Positions 1 to 11,527 of a stretch of 64,000 bases of DNA are shown here, one piece after another. Within the stretch, counting starts at the first letter, position 1. Each line of letters begins with the position of its first letter. The stretch comes from Lantana camara (Eukaryota; Streptophyta; Magnoliopsida; Lamiales; Verbenaceae), in the NCBI GenBank assembly GCA_037501455.1, contig CM074858.1:86836501-86900500 (forward strand), written 5' to 3'. Made by a program: the position numbers and the translations under genes. The notes beneath the pieces were generated by a model. The model saw nothing but the letters and a program-made list of their open reading frames with translations, did no database searches and was not told the DNA's origin.

Positions 1-2450
1 TCCATTTCTCCTTTTATCGTCTTGTAGAACCCAATTTTATCTAATGGGTTTAATGCCTTCAGGCGCCTTCACAAGCTCAAGACTTTGTTAGAATATAGAG
101 ATTCTAACTTAGATTCCATGGCTTCTGACCAAATGGTCAGCGTCTATATCTTCCACAGCTTCATTACACGTGATAGGATCAGATACCTTAGATTCAACCA
201 CTTGGGTTAATAAGTATCTTGTCAGGTGTCCTGACAATCCTCCCACTACAATGATGCTCTCGTGTACACGTCTCTACATCACATGTATCTGATATATTTT
301 TAGTTATCACGGGTTTATGGAAATCAGTATCTAATACTGTTATTTCTTTTAACACTACTTTGCTTCCACCCTATTGTGGTTATCTATGTAATTATCTTTG
401 AAATATTCACAAACATCTTTTGTGATTTCTCAAATTACAAAATATACCACCTCTCGTTCTTCTTAGAATAACCTTAAAACAAGTAAGCCTTTGTTCTTTA
501 TTCTAACTTGTCAGGATCCATCCTTAACTCATGGACCAGGCTACCTTAAATCCGAAGATAAAAGATACAGGGTTTTCACCGTAGCTACAGATCCATCAGT
601 GTTTTAGGAACTGACTTAGATAGAACTAGATTTGTCGTTTTGTGTGTAAGACCCCAAAACGAAATTCATAGGGTAGCATGACTCTTCATGAATCTTACCA
701 TCATTATCAGAGTTTTATTTCTCCTTTCTGTAATATATCTTGGCTAAGACGTATCTCATATATATAGTTGAGATCTAATCTCAATTGAGAAATTTTATTT
801 AACTCTGAACTTTGATACTTATCACTGCTTCGATCTAATCGAAGTGCCCTGATATGTTTTCTAATTTAACTCTTTGACTTCAGTCTTATATTCTTTGAAC
901 TATTCAAAATTACAGACTTGAGTCTCATCAAATAAACATATCTATATCTAGAGTGTTCATTCAAATGAATGATGAAGTACGCAAAAACTTTCTCTTGCTT
1001 GAACATTCATAATATCATACGTTCGTATGAACCAACTCAAGCAAGTTCATGGCTTAATACCCTTGTTTCCAAAAAGTTTCTTGGTCATTTTAACCTTCTA
1101 AATAGGATTCGTAGATTGATACTATTTTCAAGTCAATAGGACTCAACAATTAGTCTTTGGATCCTATTCAGATTCAATTGACCAATAGATAGGTGCCACG
1201 TAGAAATTTTTCCTCTTAGATGGTAAGTCAAGCTTCTTAATGTTAAACTTAAAATAGGTTTTTCATTGAGGTATAAAAGACCATCTTTTATTGTGCCAAA
1301 GCAAATAAACCTTTTATTTTGCTTAACGGTAACCCTTTGTTCAAAACAAACAGTTAAACCACTAGTTATCAAATAACTTACAAAAATCAAATTTCTGTAT
1401 ATACGACACGTATAATGTAAAACCCTATTGCCAAAATACGACTTTATAGTCCTTACTGCTAATAAAATCACACTTGTATTATCCCCGACCAGTAGTTGTG
1501 TGTTAGCCGTTTTTCAAACTTCCTGGTTAGTTTGAATCTTCGCAACGAATTGCAAATATGATTAGTTGATCTCAAGTTCACACACCAGGATTCTGGTGAA
1601 TTTCCAACTAAACATACTTTCAACGGGTAAGATATCTTCATATCTTATCTAAACGGCGTAACAAACAGACAAACTAAGTATTTTGGATAACTTCCTTTTC
1701 CAATACCCGTTACCACCGAAATAGAAACACTTTTCCATTGTCGGATTTGACTTTTTATTTCTGAACCTTAGATTGGGAACTTTTCCTTTTTCTTTCTTCC
1801 ACTTACTGGCCTTTTAGGTCGTGGATATTGATGTCTGATTAAAGAGAACTTTTCCCTTAGTCTATATCATCCTTTCTGCCATATTGAGGCCGTTCATTGG
1901 TTTTATAAAAATTTAAAATTATTCTTGAACGTTCAAATGACTTAGGCAGAGAGTATAGGATCGTATCCTATCTATTAAGATTGTCTCTTTAAGCACAGAG
2001 GCTTTCAATCTCGTTCAGATTAGCTATCATATTCATAATATGATTCTGAAATAGTGATCCTTCAAACATCTTTAACTGACAACCGTTTTCATGGCTCGTA
2101 CCTTCGTACGACTCTGTCTTCAACACATGTTCTTATCAGTGGACATCTCATGCGTCTGATGCTCAAGAACTTTTAAGACAGATGTCAGGATATAAGACTA
2201 GCCAAATCATCATACTTGATCCATTTAGAATAAACGTCTTTCTAATCCTGACTGATTGCAGTTTCCGAAATTTTCGGATAAGATTCAGTGAGTACGTAAA
2301 CTTTCGTGTCTCAACACGATGTCAAGATTCATTTCGTAATCAGCATAGTTGAACCCTTACTAGCCTATTCCCTTATTATAGACATGTAGTATGGAGTGGG
2401 CTAAGAGAGATCGTAATTATAAAACTGAAATAAATAAATAAATGCAAGTT
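1..2450 (-). pseudogene. Degraded copia gag-integrase-RT polyprotein of element A
   Basis: Read on the minus strand, fragments in shifting frames follow copia order. Around 1980-2100 there is gag-like sequence (for example the stretch FEGSLFQNHIMNMIANLNEI). At about 1700-1745 there is a damaged zinc knuckle in which the second cysteine and the histidine are not recognisable. An intact 112-codon piece at 1133-1471 corresponds to the region before integrase. A relic of the integrase core with SRYRYVYLM lies near 920-1000, the integrase C-terminal part at about 400-700, and the start of reverse transcriptase (AMESKLESLYSN) at about 50-150. Many stops and shifts show it is dead. The true start of gag cannot be fixed, so the right limit is approximate. 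Confidence 0.7.
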
Positions 2451-2539
2451 ATGATTATGTATTTCACTTTCTTCTGCGTCCAACCGATAAATGAAATACA
2501 CGTAAGCATTTTGATTTACGCAATGGTGACTTAACTAAC

Positions 2540-2960
2540 TGCAGTTGACTCCCCGGAGGCGAGGTCGAAAACCGCTTAGAAAAGCAAGAACTATTCTTAA
2601 TTAACATGTCGTCTAGGTAACTCTTACCAAACAATGTCAATCCACCACGTCAACCCTTGGCCTCTAAGTAAATGTAACATAGCTCCGAAGGGAGGTTAAT
2701 ATATTACTTAGTCAAGTGTGCACCATTACCTAGAAGTCCGTACGAGTAGGTCAAGAGACTCCACGGAGGCGTGGTCGAGCTGATTTTCCCGTATTTCATT
2801 CTATCCGTAGAAGTCTAATCTTGTATACCTCGAATGTATATCCGCCGAAGGGAGTAGTATACATCCACTATACTATAGAAGGGGTAATGGAGGCCGTGAG
2901 AATTCAACTCTTTTCATCTCGCTCCCACTTGAATTTTAAAAGGTGTGGATTATCTTTTGA
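2540..2960 (-). repeat. Twofold degenerate repeat in the leader of element A
   Basis: A 22-base block (GACTCC-CGGAGGCG-GGTCGA) occurs at 2547-2568 and again at 2757-2778 with two differences. Each block is followed by a CCGAAGGGAG-type motif, at about 2684 and 2845. The spacing of 210 bases suggests an old tandem duplication in the untranslated leader between the primer binding site and gag. The rest of 2450-3629 is AT-rich and shows nothing else I recognise. Confidence 0.5.
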
Positions 2961-3629
2961 TTATTTAATAATCACTTTTGGCGTCTTATTGTTGGAAGTA
3001 ATTAATCTAATTAATACCCTCCCACTAGGATTACTAAATCATATTTAAAATCCTAATAATAATATTTTAAGGCTTTAATAACAATTTATTAATTAGGCCG
3101 AAAAATATTAGTTCAATTATGCATCTCGTTCAATCTCTATTAAACATTATTATTTAATCATATTAAATAAAATATACATAATTGTAAATAACATAATATC
3201 TCATATTATCATGATCATGCCATAAAATAAAATAATTAAGAATGCTTTCATATAATTATCACATAATTATCATGCTTAAAATTTTAAATGACACAAAATA
3301 ATTATGCCATAAATTAAATCAATTAAGCATGCTGGTATAATTATCACATAATTATCATGCTTAAAATAAATGGCATAAAGTAAACATGTTATAAATAAAT
3401 TATCTCATAATTTAAATCATGTTTACTGATTCGGTAATTAACCAGGAAGATTATTGAAATCGATTCCCAGAAAATTACCATTCCACGTAAATTCCGAGGA
3501 AACACTGGAGGGGTCACAACGGTCCCACTTAAAAACCAGCCTCCTTTGACAGAATTTACGTGCACAGTAACAGATTTAAAATTATGCATCGCATGCATCA
3601 TATCAATGCATGTATATATCTAGAGCACG

Positions 3630-3641
3630 GCTCTGATACCA
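3630..3641 (-). other. Primer binding site of element A (initiator tRNA-Met type)
   Basis: The minus strand reads TGGTATCAGAGC, the usual complement to the 3' end of plant initiator methionine tRNA. It lies two bases inside the LTR end at 3644, which fixes both the orientation and the inner LTR boundary. Confidence 0.9.
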
Positions 3642-3643
3642 GT

Positions 3644-5857
3644 TGCTGGGAGACGGGCCCAGAACAGTAGCGGTCCGGGACCACATTTTAAAATTTTTAT
3701 TATAATACAAGTATTAAAATACTTCTAAAACATTTTAATACAAAGCGGAAGACTAGCCGGATCTACTCAAGTATATACATGCAATTGATAATAATTTTAA
3801 ATCACTTAAGCAGATAAATATCTAACATGCAATTAACACTTAAGAGCACATAATTTATCGTGCTTAAAATAAAATAACTGAAAACTATTACCGTATTGCA
3901 AATATGGCTATCTAACGGCATTTTTCCAGCTCCTATCCCACTCGTGAGACCGGCAGAGCTTCCCTGCAATATCCCCAGGGACACCCTCGGAGTGTGGGCT
4001 CCGAAAGTATTTCTCTAAATACTTAGAGAAAATAAAACTTTAAACTAAAAACCCTTTTCAGGGTTTATTCTCCCGAAATTAGGCGTTTTATATAAACACC
4101 TAATTAAAATTAATACCGAAATAAATCGGAATTAACTAGGAGAAAAGGGATATGGTTTCAAAGCTAAGGATTAGCCAAAACCTCTCCCAAAAAACTGAAT
4201 GAGAAATGAGGTGGGTATCAGCATATTTATAGGCAAATATATGAGGGCAAAACGGTCATTTTAGATACAAAAGTAAGGGTAAAATAGTCATTTCACAACC
4301 CACTTGCGTAGCCAACTTGTACACGAAAACCAAGGTGACCACGTTCAAGGTCTCGTCGCCACGAATCCAGAGTCGCCGAGCACGCGCCCATCGGAGCACG
4401 CACGCGCCCCCACGCGCCGCCTTCGTGTAATGTACCCTCGGCTAGGGTTTGGGGCTGACGTGGCCGATTCCCGTGCCGCCATGTGTCCGGGTCGGTCTGA
4501 CCCGAAACCGGACCCGGTCCGACCCTATCCGAGACCCGATTCGTTAACCCGGACCGTTGACCTTATATCCGACCCGTTGCCCCCGGTCCAGACAAATCTG
4601 GACCGTTGTTCTCGCTGATGTGGCGCGATCTGGGCCGTCCGCTTGTCGCACACGTGGTGTGCCACGCGGCTGCCCAGTCAGCACCACCTGGCCCACCTTG
4701 CTGACGTGGCATGCCACGTCAGCTGCCACGTCATCACCGAATAATTTTTTTTTTTTTTCCGTTGAAAATTTTATTTTCTCCAAAATAAAATTCCGGGCAT
4801 TTCCAACTCTTTGGAACTTTAATTTAGTTTCTTAAAATAAATTTCTTGGCTATTTTCAAACACTTTGAAAAATCATTTCTCTTTCTCCTTTTAATATTTT
4901 CTCTTTGGGTTTTTAATTGGGGCTAGCAGGGGGACCTGCAGGACTAATTAATTTTAGCTCCAAACGGATTAATATATTATCATCCCATGATAATAATTAA
5001 TTACCGTTTAACAATATTTAATTCCACTAAATGAATATTGTTGCACTCTAAAATTAATTAAATTATTCACGAATTTCTCGATCTAGAATAATTTCGCATT
5101 TTACTCCTCCATGTAGATATCCATGAAAAATAAATTGCAACTACTATCATTTATTTTTCATCTCTAATTTGAAATTTATTGATTCGCCTTAAGTTCAAAT
5201 TCTCTGTATGTGAAACACATTCAATATACAACTTCGGTGACGTTATCACGCGAAGTGCTTTGGCCAAAGTCTTAATTCGAACTTTTGCAAATCTATTTCA
5301 AGGATACCTCTTACCTTCCAGCAAGGCCACAGATTCCTCGATCAATATAACTCTTTAGCACATTTCATGCTATCACCGAATCATACAAAGTATTTTGGCC
5401 ACCCGTTACCAAGACCTCACTTCGAGTATGTTACAGTGACTAACACTACATGCCTAAAGCTGAAATATTATCAGGATTAAGAGTACAATGCTTCCTGAGA
5501 TTTTATTCATTTTAAATAGCAGTATAAAATAAATAATCTCAGTGGTCTAGTTCGATGTTTCCAATCCTATTGAAAATCATCAACGTGTTATAATTGGAAT
5601 CACCATTCCCTATGACGAAAGACTAATCATCTTATATAACCACGTTATAGTCTTGATAAGAACATATTCTTATCTTGCCGACTAGAACTTTAATGACACG
5701 TGATTTCCGTATTCAAAGTCTTTTCCTATGAAACACATTTCATATGAGAATACCACCACACGTCATTAATTATTAATATGTGAAATACTCACAACTTGCT
5801 ATAAATTCAGTTTAATTAATTCAATCAAATTGAATTTTCAGGGCACTATTCCCAACA
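3644..5857 (-). repeat. 5' LTR of copia element A (2214 bp)
   Basis: On the minus strand it starts TGTTGGGAATAGTGCC at 5857 and ends CCCAGCA at 3644, giving TG...CA ends. The primer binding site follows two bases later. The part near 4300-4740 is unusually GC-rich for the neighbourhood and has several ACGTG motifs and the palindromic stretch GTGGCATGCCAC near 4700. A run of T lies at 4744-4758. The short ORFs at 4304-4835 are overlapping and proline/arginine-rich, with no recognisable domain; I treat them as chance frames. Confidence 0.85.
4221..4233 (-). promoter_or_regulatory. TATA box in the LTR of element A
   Basis: The minus strand reads CCTATAAATATGC. It lies about 1.6 kb from the sense start of the LTR and 0.6 kb from its end, a plausible place for the U3/R boundary. 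Transcription from it would run leftward into element A. Confidence 0.55.
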
Positions 5858-8800
5858 GGTTATGCTATTCGGAAAGACAAACCACATATCACTGAAACCA
5901 GCACTCAAGCAGAAAAGAATCTTTATGAACAGTGGGAGCGGTCTAACCGACTCAGTGTCATGTTCATAAAGACTAAAGTTCCTGCTGGTATTCGTGGTTC
6001 TGTGGAAAAGCATGACGATGTTCGGGCATTACTGAAGGCACTGGATGAACAGTTTGAGACTTCAGATAAAGCACTTGTCAGCACCCTAATAATGAAATTC
6101 TCGAACTTAAGACTCACCAGAGTTAAAGGTGTGCGTGACCACATTAATAAGATGAGGGATATAGCAGCTCAACTAAAGAACCTTGAGGTTGATATGTCTG
6201 AAACTTTCCTTGTGCACTACATACTGAACACCCTTCCTAATCAGTACGGCCCATTTAAGATCTCTTACAACACACATAAGGAAAAATGGTCAATTAATGA
6301 ACTCATGGCCATGTGTGTTCAAGAGGAGGGACGATTGGTTATGGAAATGGGAGAGAGTGCATTGGTGACCACCTAAGGAAAAAGGACTTCTCATGCCAAG
6401 TATAAGGTGAAGGAGAAATTACTCCCTAATGCTGATATCAAGAAGGAATCCAAGTGTTTCTTCTGTATAAAGAAGGGACACATAAAGAAGAATTGCACCA
6501 AGTATAAGAAATGGCTTGAGAATAAAGGTAATTTAACCTCATTTGTCACGTATGAAGCAAATATGGTTGATGTTAATTGTAACACATGGTGGATTGATTC
6601 TGGTTCTGCAATCCATGTCTCAAATTCCTTGCAGGGATTAACCAACCTGCGAAAACCAGTGGGAAGTGAACGATGCATCTATTCAGGAAACAAGATGCAG
6701 TCACATGTGGAAGCTATTGGAACATGCAATTTAGTTCTTAAGAGTGGTTTTGTTTTGACTTTAGAAAAGAATTTTTACATTCCTAGTTTTTCTAGAAATT
6801 TAATTTAAGTTTCAAGACTTGTTCCTTTTGGATACTTTTTTAACTTTTCAAAATCTTCTTTTAACTTGTCTTATGAATCTGAAATTATTGGACAAGGAAT
6901 GTTCTGTGATGGTCTTTATTCCCTTGATTTGCAAAATGACACCACTCATAATGTTATGCATGTTCAAGCCGGTATTAAGAGATGTGTTACAAATGAAAAT
7001 TCTTCTGTTTTATGGCACCGGAGATTGGGACATATCTCCACTGATCGAATTAAGAGATTAGTAAATGATGGGGTACTTAGTACTTTAGACTTTACTGATC
7101 TTAATACTTGTATAGACTGCATTAAGGGCAAGCAGACTAACAAGTCAAAGAAAGGTGCCAAAAGAAGTACAACCATATTAGAAATCATACATACGGATAT
7201 ATGTTGTCTAGACATTGATGCATATGGTCAGAAATACTTTATCACCTTCATTGATGATTACTCACGATATATGCACCTCTACATGCTTCACCACAAAAGT
7301 GAAGCGTTAGAAGTCTTTAAGGTTTATAAGGCTGAAGTAGAGAAGCAATGAAGTAAGCAAATTAAGATAGTGAGATCTGATAGAGGTGGTGAGTACTATG
7401 GTAGATACACTGAAGATGGACAAGCTCAAGGTCCATTTGCGAAGTTTCTTCAAGAAAATGGGATTGTTGCCCAATATACCATGCCTGGTTCTCCAGACCA
7501 AAATAGTGTAGCAGAAAGAAGAAACCGAACTTTAATGGACATGGTACGTAGTATGCTTAGTGGTTCTAAGCTACCTAAGTCTTTGTGGATTGAAGCTCTC
7601 AAAACGGCAGTGTATGTATTGAATCGAGTTCCAACTAAGGCTGTTTCTAAAACACCATTTGAGTTATTCAAAGGTTGGAAACCGAGCTTAAGACATACAC
7701 GAGTGTGGGGATGCCCATCTGAAGTGAGAGTTTATAATCCTCAGGAAAAGAAACTTGATCCAAGGACCATTAGTGGGTATTTCATTGGATAAGTCGAAAG
7801 GTCTAAAGGATACAAGTTTTATTGTCCATCTCATAGCACTAGGTTTGTGGAATCGAGAAATGCCAAATTTCTTGAGAATGACTTGATCAGTGGGAGTGAT
7901 CAATTGCAGGATTTTATTCCTGTAAGAGATCAACCTTCTACTTCAAGTAATAGATTGGTTGTTATTCACAACACCCCTCAAGTACAACCGGGTGTTGAAG
8001 AACAACATAATGAAGATCCACATATTGCTGAAAATACTCAATTAGATCAAATTGTTCAAGAAACTCCACAAGTTATTGAACAACAAGTAGAGCAACATGA
8101 TCTTAATGAGAATGTTGGTCAAGCCTTAAGGCGATCTACTAGAGAAAGGAAATCAGCACTTCCTAGATACTATATTATGTATTTACAAGAATCTGACTGT
8201 GATGTTGGAGCTGAAAGTGATCCCGAGTCTTTTTCACAAGCTATGAGTTGTAAATTGTCAGAATTATGGTACAATGCTATGAAGGATGAGATGAAATCTA
8301 TGAAATGCAATGAAGTCTGGGATCTTGTCAAGTTGCCTGATGGTGTAAAACCCATTGGTTGTAAATGGGTGTTTAAAACCAAAAGGGATTCATTAGGCAA
8401 CATTGAGAGATATAAGGCTAGACTTGTTGCAAAGGGGTTCACTCAAAGAGAAGGAATTGATTATTCAGAGACATTCAGTCATGTTTCTAAGAAAGATTCC
8501 TTACGTATTCTATTAGCATTAGTAGCCCAATTCGACCTTGAATTGCAACAAATGGATGTGAAAATAGCGTTTCTGAATGGTGATCTAGAGGAAGAGGTTT
8601 ACATGAAACAACCTGAAGGATTCTCCTCTAGTGATGGTGAGCAGTTGGTCTGTAAGTTGAAAAAGTCCATATATGGATTGAAACAAACCTCCCGACAGTG
8701 GTATTTGAAATTTCATGATGCTGTCTCTTCATTTGGTTTTGTTGAGGACATAAAGGATGAATGTATATACCGTAAGGTTAGTGGAAGTAAAATTTGTTTC

Positions 8801-9790
8801 CTTATCTTTTATATGGATGATATCTTGCTTGCTACCAATGATAAGGGAATGTTATATGAAGTAAAACAATTCCTTTCTAAAAATTTTGAGATGAAGGACA
8901 TGGGCGAGGCATCTTATGTCATTGGCATTAAGATCCATCGAGATAGACATAAGGGCATTTTAGGTTTATCTCAAGAAGCCTATATCAACAAAATTTTAGA
9001 AAGATTTCGGATAAAGAATTGTTCATCAAGTATAGCTCCCATAGTGAAGGGTGACAAATTCAATTTGAATCAGTGCCCGAAGAACGATCTTGAGAGGGAA
9101 CAAATGAAAAACATTCCTTATGCTTCTGTTGTTGGAAGCTTGATGTATGCTCAGGTTTGTACAAGGCCTGACATTGCATTTGCAGTTGGAATGTTAGGGA
9201 GATATCAGAGTAACCCAGGTATTGACCACTGGAAAGCTGCAAAGAAAGCCTTGAGTTATCTTCAAGGGACTAAGGATCACATGCTTATATATAAACGATC
9301 AGACAATTTGGAGGTGATAGGGTATTCCGATTCAGACTTTGCTGGCTGCGTTGACTCTCGCAAGTCAACATCAGGATACATTTTTATGCTTGCCGGTGGA
9401 GCTGTATCATGGAGGAGTGCAAAACAGACCCTAACTGCTACTTCCACTATGGAGGCTGAGCTCGTTTCATGTTTTGAGGCTACCTCACAAGGATTGTGGT
9501 TAAAGAGTTTCATTTCTGAGCTTGGAATTGTGGATTCAATCTCCAGGCCAATAAAGATTCATTGTGACAATTCAGCTGCTGTTTTCATGGCTAAGAATAA
9601 CAGAAGTGGTAGTCGAAGTAAACATATCGACACCAAGTATCTAGCCATAAGGGAACGTGTCAAGAATAAAGAAGTGGTCATTGAACACATTAGCACTGAA
9701 TTGATATTAGCTGATCCTTTGACTAAAGGCATGCCACCATACAAATTTAAGGATCATATAGTAAGTATGGGACTTGTTTCTCATATGTAA
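5858..9790 (+). pseudogene. Copia B gag-pol polyprotein, nearly complete, four stops
   Basis: One frame runs from the element A junction to the TAA at 9788-9790, about 1311 codons. In order it shows the gag domain (5858-6376), zinc knuckle CFFCIKKGHIKKNC (about 6454-6495), aspartic protease motif WWIDSGSAIHVSN (about 6589-6627; DSGS in place of the usual DSGA) and the HHCC part of integrase (WHRRLGHIS, C..C near 7110-7125). The integrase core follows with acidic positions in HTDICCLD, RSDRGGEY and VAERRNRT. Next come reverse transcriptase with YMDD (about 8806-8817) and RNase H with HCDNSAAVF (about 9560). Stops at 6374-6376 (TAA), 6806-6808 (TAA), 7349-7351 (TGA) and 7790-7792 (TAA) break the frame, but there are no frameshifts. 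This is the least decayed polyprotein in the window. The N-terminal gag part is missing because element A is inserted there. Confidence 0.92.
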
Positions 9791-10059
9791 AGTTTCGTTA
9801 TTGGACGAATGCTTTGAAACTCTGAATTTATGGATATTTCTCATGTTTTATGGATATGTGCACATTTATGTTGTTTTGAGAAATATCAATACAGTTGGAC
9901 CTCAAATAAACATAGGGTTTATTCATAAAGATTATGCGGTAAAGTTGAAACCATAGTGCATTGTAATACATGGAAGATAATACTCGTTCATAAGGGGAAC
10001 TATCGCCATGATTCGTGTATTGTGTTTTCTAAAGTTTGGGTAAATGTGGGTTTACGGAC
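9791..10059 (+). other. 3' untranslated segment of copia B
   Basis: This non-coding stretch lies between the polyprotein stop and the polypurine tract. Two short ORFs here (9774-9956, 9956-10255) have no recognisable domain and the second runs into the LTR; I take them as chance frames. Confidence 0.6.
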
Positions 10060-10071
10060 CAAGTGGGAGAA
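10060..10071 (+). other. Polypurine tract of copia B
   Basis: The sequence CAAGTGGGAGAA lies directly before the TG of the 3' LTR, the usual place for the plus-strand primer of reverse transcription. Confidence 0.85.
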
Positions 10072-10588
10072 TGTTGGCAGTTTGTGGTCCGTTGGGATTT
10101 TTAAACTGCATAAGGATAATATTTATTTATTAATAATGTATTCTCTAACCACTATTTATGACGTAATAAAGAGACCCACTAATCCAATAACTCCCACTAT
10201 TCTAGAACTATCGGGAGATAACTACTATAGGAAAACCGCTGCAGATATATCATAACTAATGGAGTTACATATATAAATAATACAGAATCCCTAAGGTCCC
10301 TAAGCACGAAAAATACACATACAGAAAACCATATCTATCAGGTTGTGAGGATTCGGTGCTTAGAAGAACCAAAAGGAAGAAAAGGGGCTAGAGGAAATTC
10401 TGCAGAGAAAAGACTTGAAGCCATTGACGGATTTCTTCGTGGACGTCTGACGATTGGAATTCGTGGGTTAAATCAATCTCTGAGTCGGCAGCAAATTACG
10501 AGCAATGGCGGGAGGTATTTCGATCCTAATTTCCGCTGCGTGAATTCATGATTCAGTTTATTCTATGAATTCGAATATTATGCTTACA
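10072..10588 (+). repeat. 3' LTR of copia B (about 517 bp)
   Basis: It starts TGTTGGCAG right after the polypurine tract. The end is placed at TGCTTACA (10588), the best CA end before recognisable host-copia sequence; an end near 10555 is less likely but possible. A TATA-like ATATATAAATAA lies near 10269-10280. The ORF at 10345-10551 is inside the LTR and has no recognisable domain. Confidence 0.75.
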
Positions 10589-11034
10589 GCCCAAACCACC
10601 ATGGCCACACTACAAAACTGCTCACACGTGTTGTAAACGTGGCATTTAACCCATCTTTGAAAATCGTTTTCGATTTCCACTATTCCTTTTGATCCTCTTT
10701 CGGTTCCCATTATTCCTCCGACCACTCGCAAATCTACTCCTACCAGACGACCACCTTCGTACATGTAAGAGTACCATCTTATTGATCATCTTTCACCAGT
10801 TGTTGCAAATGTCAACCAATCATCCATAGGTACTACTCCACAGCACTATATCTTGTCTATTAACACTAATATTGAACGAAAGTCATATACTCAAGTTGTG
10901 AAGCATGAGGCATGGAAACAAGTGAAGCAAACTAAATTCGAAGCCTTGCAACAAAAAAAAAAAAAAAAAGACTTGGGAAATCACTAATTTACCCCTCAGT
11001 AAAAAACCCATAGGTTGCAGATGGGTTTATAAAA
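10589..11034 (+). pseudogene. Host copia piece i: integrase end, linker and start of RT
   Basis: In shifting frames the plus strand shows the end of the integrase region (VAFNPSLK-like). A basic linker with RKSTPTRRPPSYM follows at about 10715-10765. The start of reverse transcriptase comes next (VVKHEAWKQVKQTKFEALQQ, then PIGCRWVYK at about 11007-11033). A run of A near 10950-10968 disrupts it. The frame stops exactly where E1 begins and is taken up by the bases after E1 at 26862. The upstream half of this element must lie left of the window, beyond copia B. Confidence 0.8.
11030..11034. repeat. Target-site duplication TAAAA, left of E1
   Basis: TAAAA at 11030-11034 directly precedes the TG of the left E1 LTR. 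The same five bases follow the right E1 LTR at 26862-26866. Both copies lie in the same codon region of the host copia RT, which proves a single insertion event. Confidence 0.93.
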
Positions 11035-11512
11035 TGTAGCACCCCGGAGCGAAGGGCACCACATCCCCCGAACGATAGCCTTACACGTGTAACAAAATGG
11101 GAACTCCGCGCACGTATTAAACTACAGCGAACGGGAGACAAACAAAATCCCTCATATGCTAGGCGGTCTAGACCCTAAATCAAAGTACGCAATCAAAACA
11201 AATATTACATGCGGAAGCTCCAACATTCAGATAATAAAAAATACATGCTTTCATAACGCATAAAATAAACCATATTATACATGTTGTGCCCAACCCGGTC
11301 CAAATTAAATTCATAAAAGCTTCAAAGTTCAAAATTTAAAACATATCTTATACATAATTCCGAACTTCATAAATAAAGATGCAAGGTATGCAAAGGTCTC
11401 CACTAAGACTCGACCAACTCGAAAATAAAAGTCCACCGCCTAGCACGAACTGAAGAGCTACACCTGCAACTCAAAGAAAAAAAAGCGAAAAAAGAAAACA
11501 ACGAGGAGGGGT

Positions 11513-11527
11513 CAGTCCTAAAGACTG
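11513..11527. promoter_or_regulatory. Small hairpin near the sense end of the E1 LTR
   Basis: CAGTC-CTAAA-GACTG forms a 5-bp stem. The same motif is at 23858-23872 in the right LTR. Hairpins with different stem sequences lie at the equivalent place in E2, D and E3 (see findings). The function is unknown. Confidence 0.5.

Larger units (their letters stand above)
1..5857 (-). mobile_element. Copia element A, minus strand, cut by the left window edge
   Basis: Its right end is an LTR whose sense strand begins TGTTGGGAATAGTGCC, a start typical of a group of plant copia elements with long LTRs. Leftward on the minus strand follow a primer binding site, a leader and degraded gag, integrase and reverse transcriptase segments up to base 1. 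The other LTR lies outside the window. The element interrupts the gag frame of plus-strand copia B, which resumes in frame at 5858, so A is younger than B. The lineage may be SIRE-like, judged from the long LTR and leader; this is inference. Confidence 0.85.
5858..10588 (+). mobile_element. Copia element B, plus strand, 5' end outside the window
   Basis: It comprises a continuous gag-to-RNase H frame (5858-9790), a 3' untranslated stretch, a polypurine tract and a 3' LTR. The first part of gag and the 5' LTR lie left of element A, beyond the window. The 3' LTR abuts sequence of the interrupted plus-strand host copia, so B is itself probably inserted in that element; only its right flank can be seen. 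The encoded protein resembles the abundant TNT1-like/Tork-type plant copia group. Confidence 0.88.

Noticed and set aside
4304..4835. Overlapping ORFs on both strands in a GC-rich part of LTR A (104, 79 and 92 codons)
   Set aside because: They lie inside an LTR and overlap each other in opposite frames. Composition is proline/arginine-rich as expected from GC-rich repeats, with no domain.
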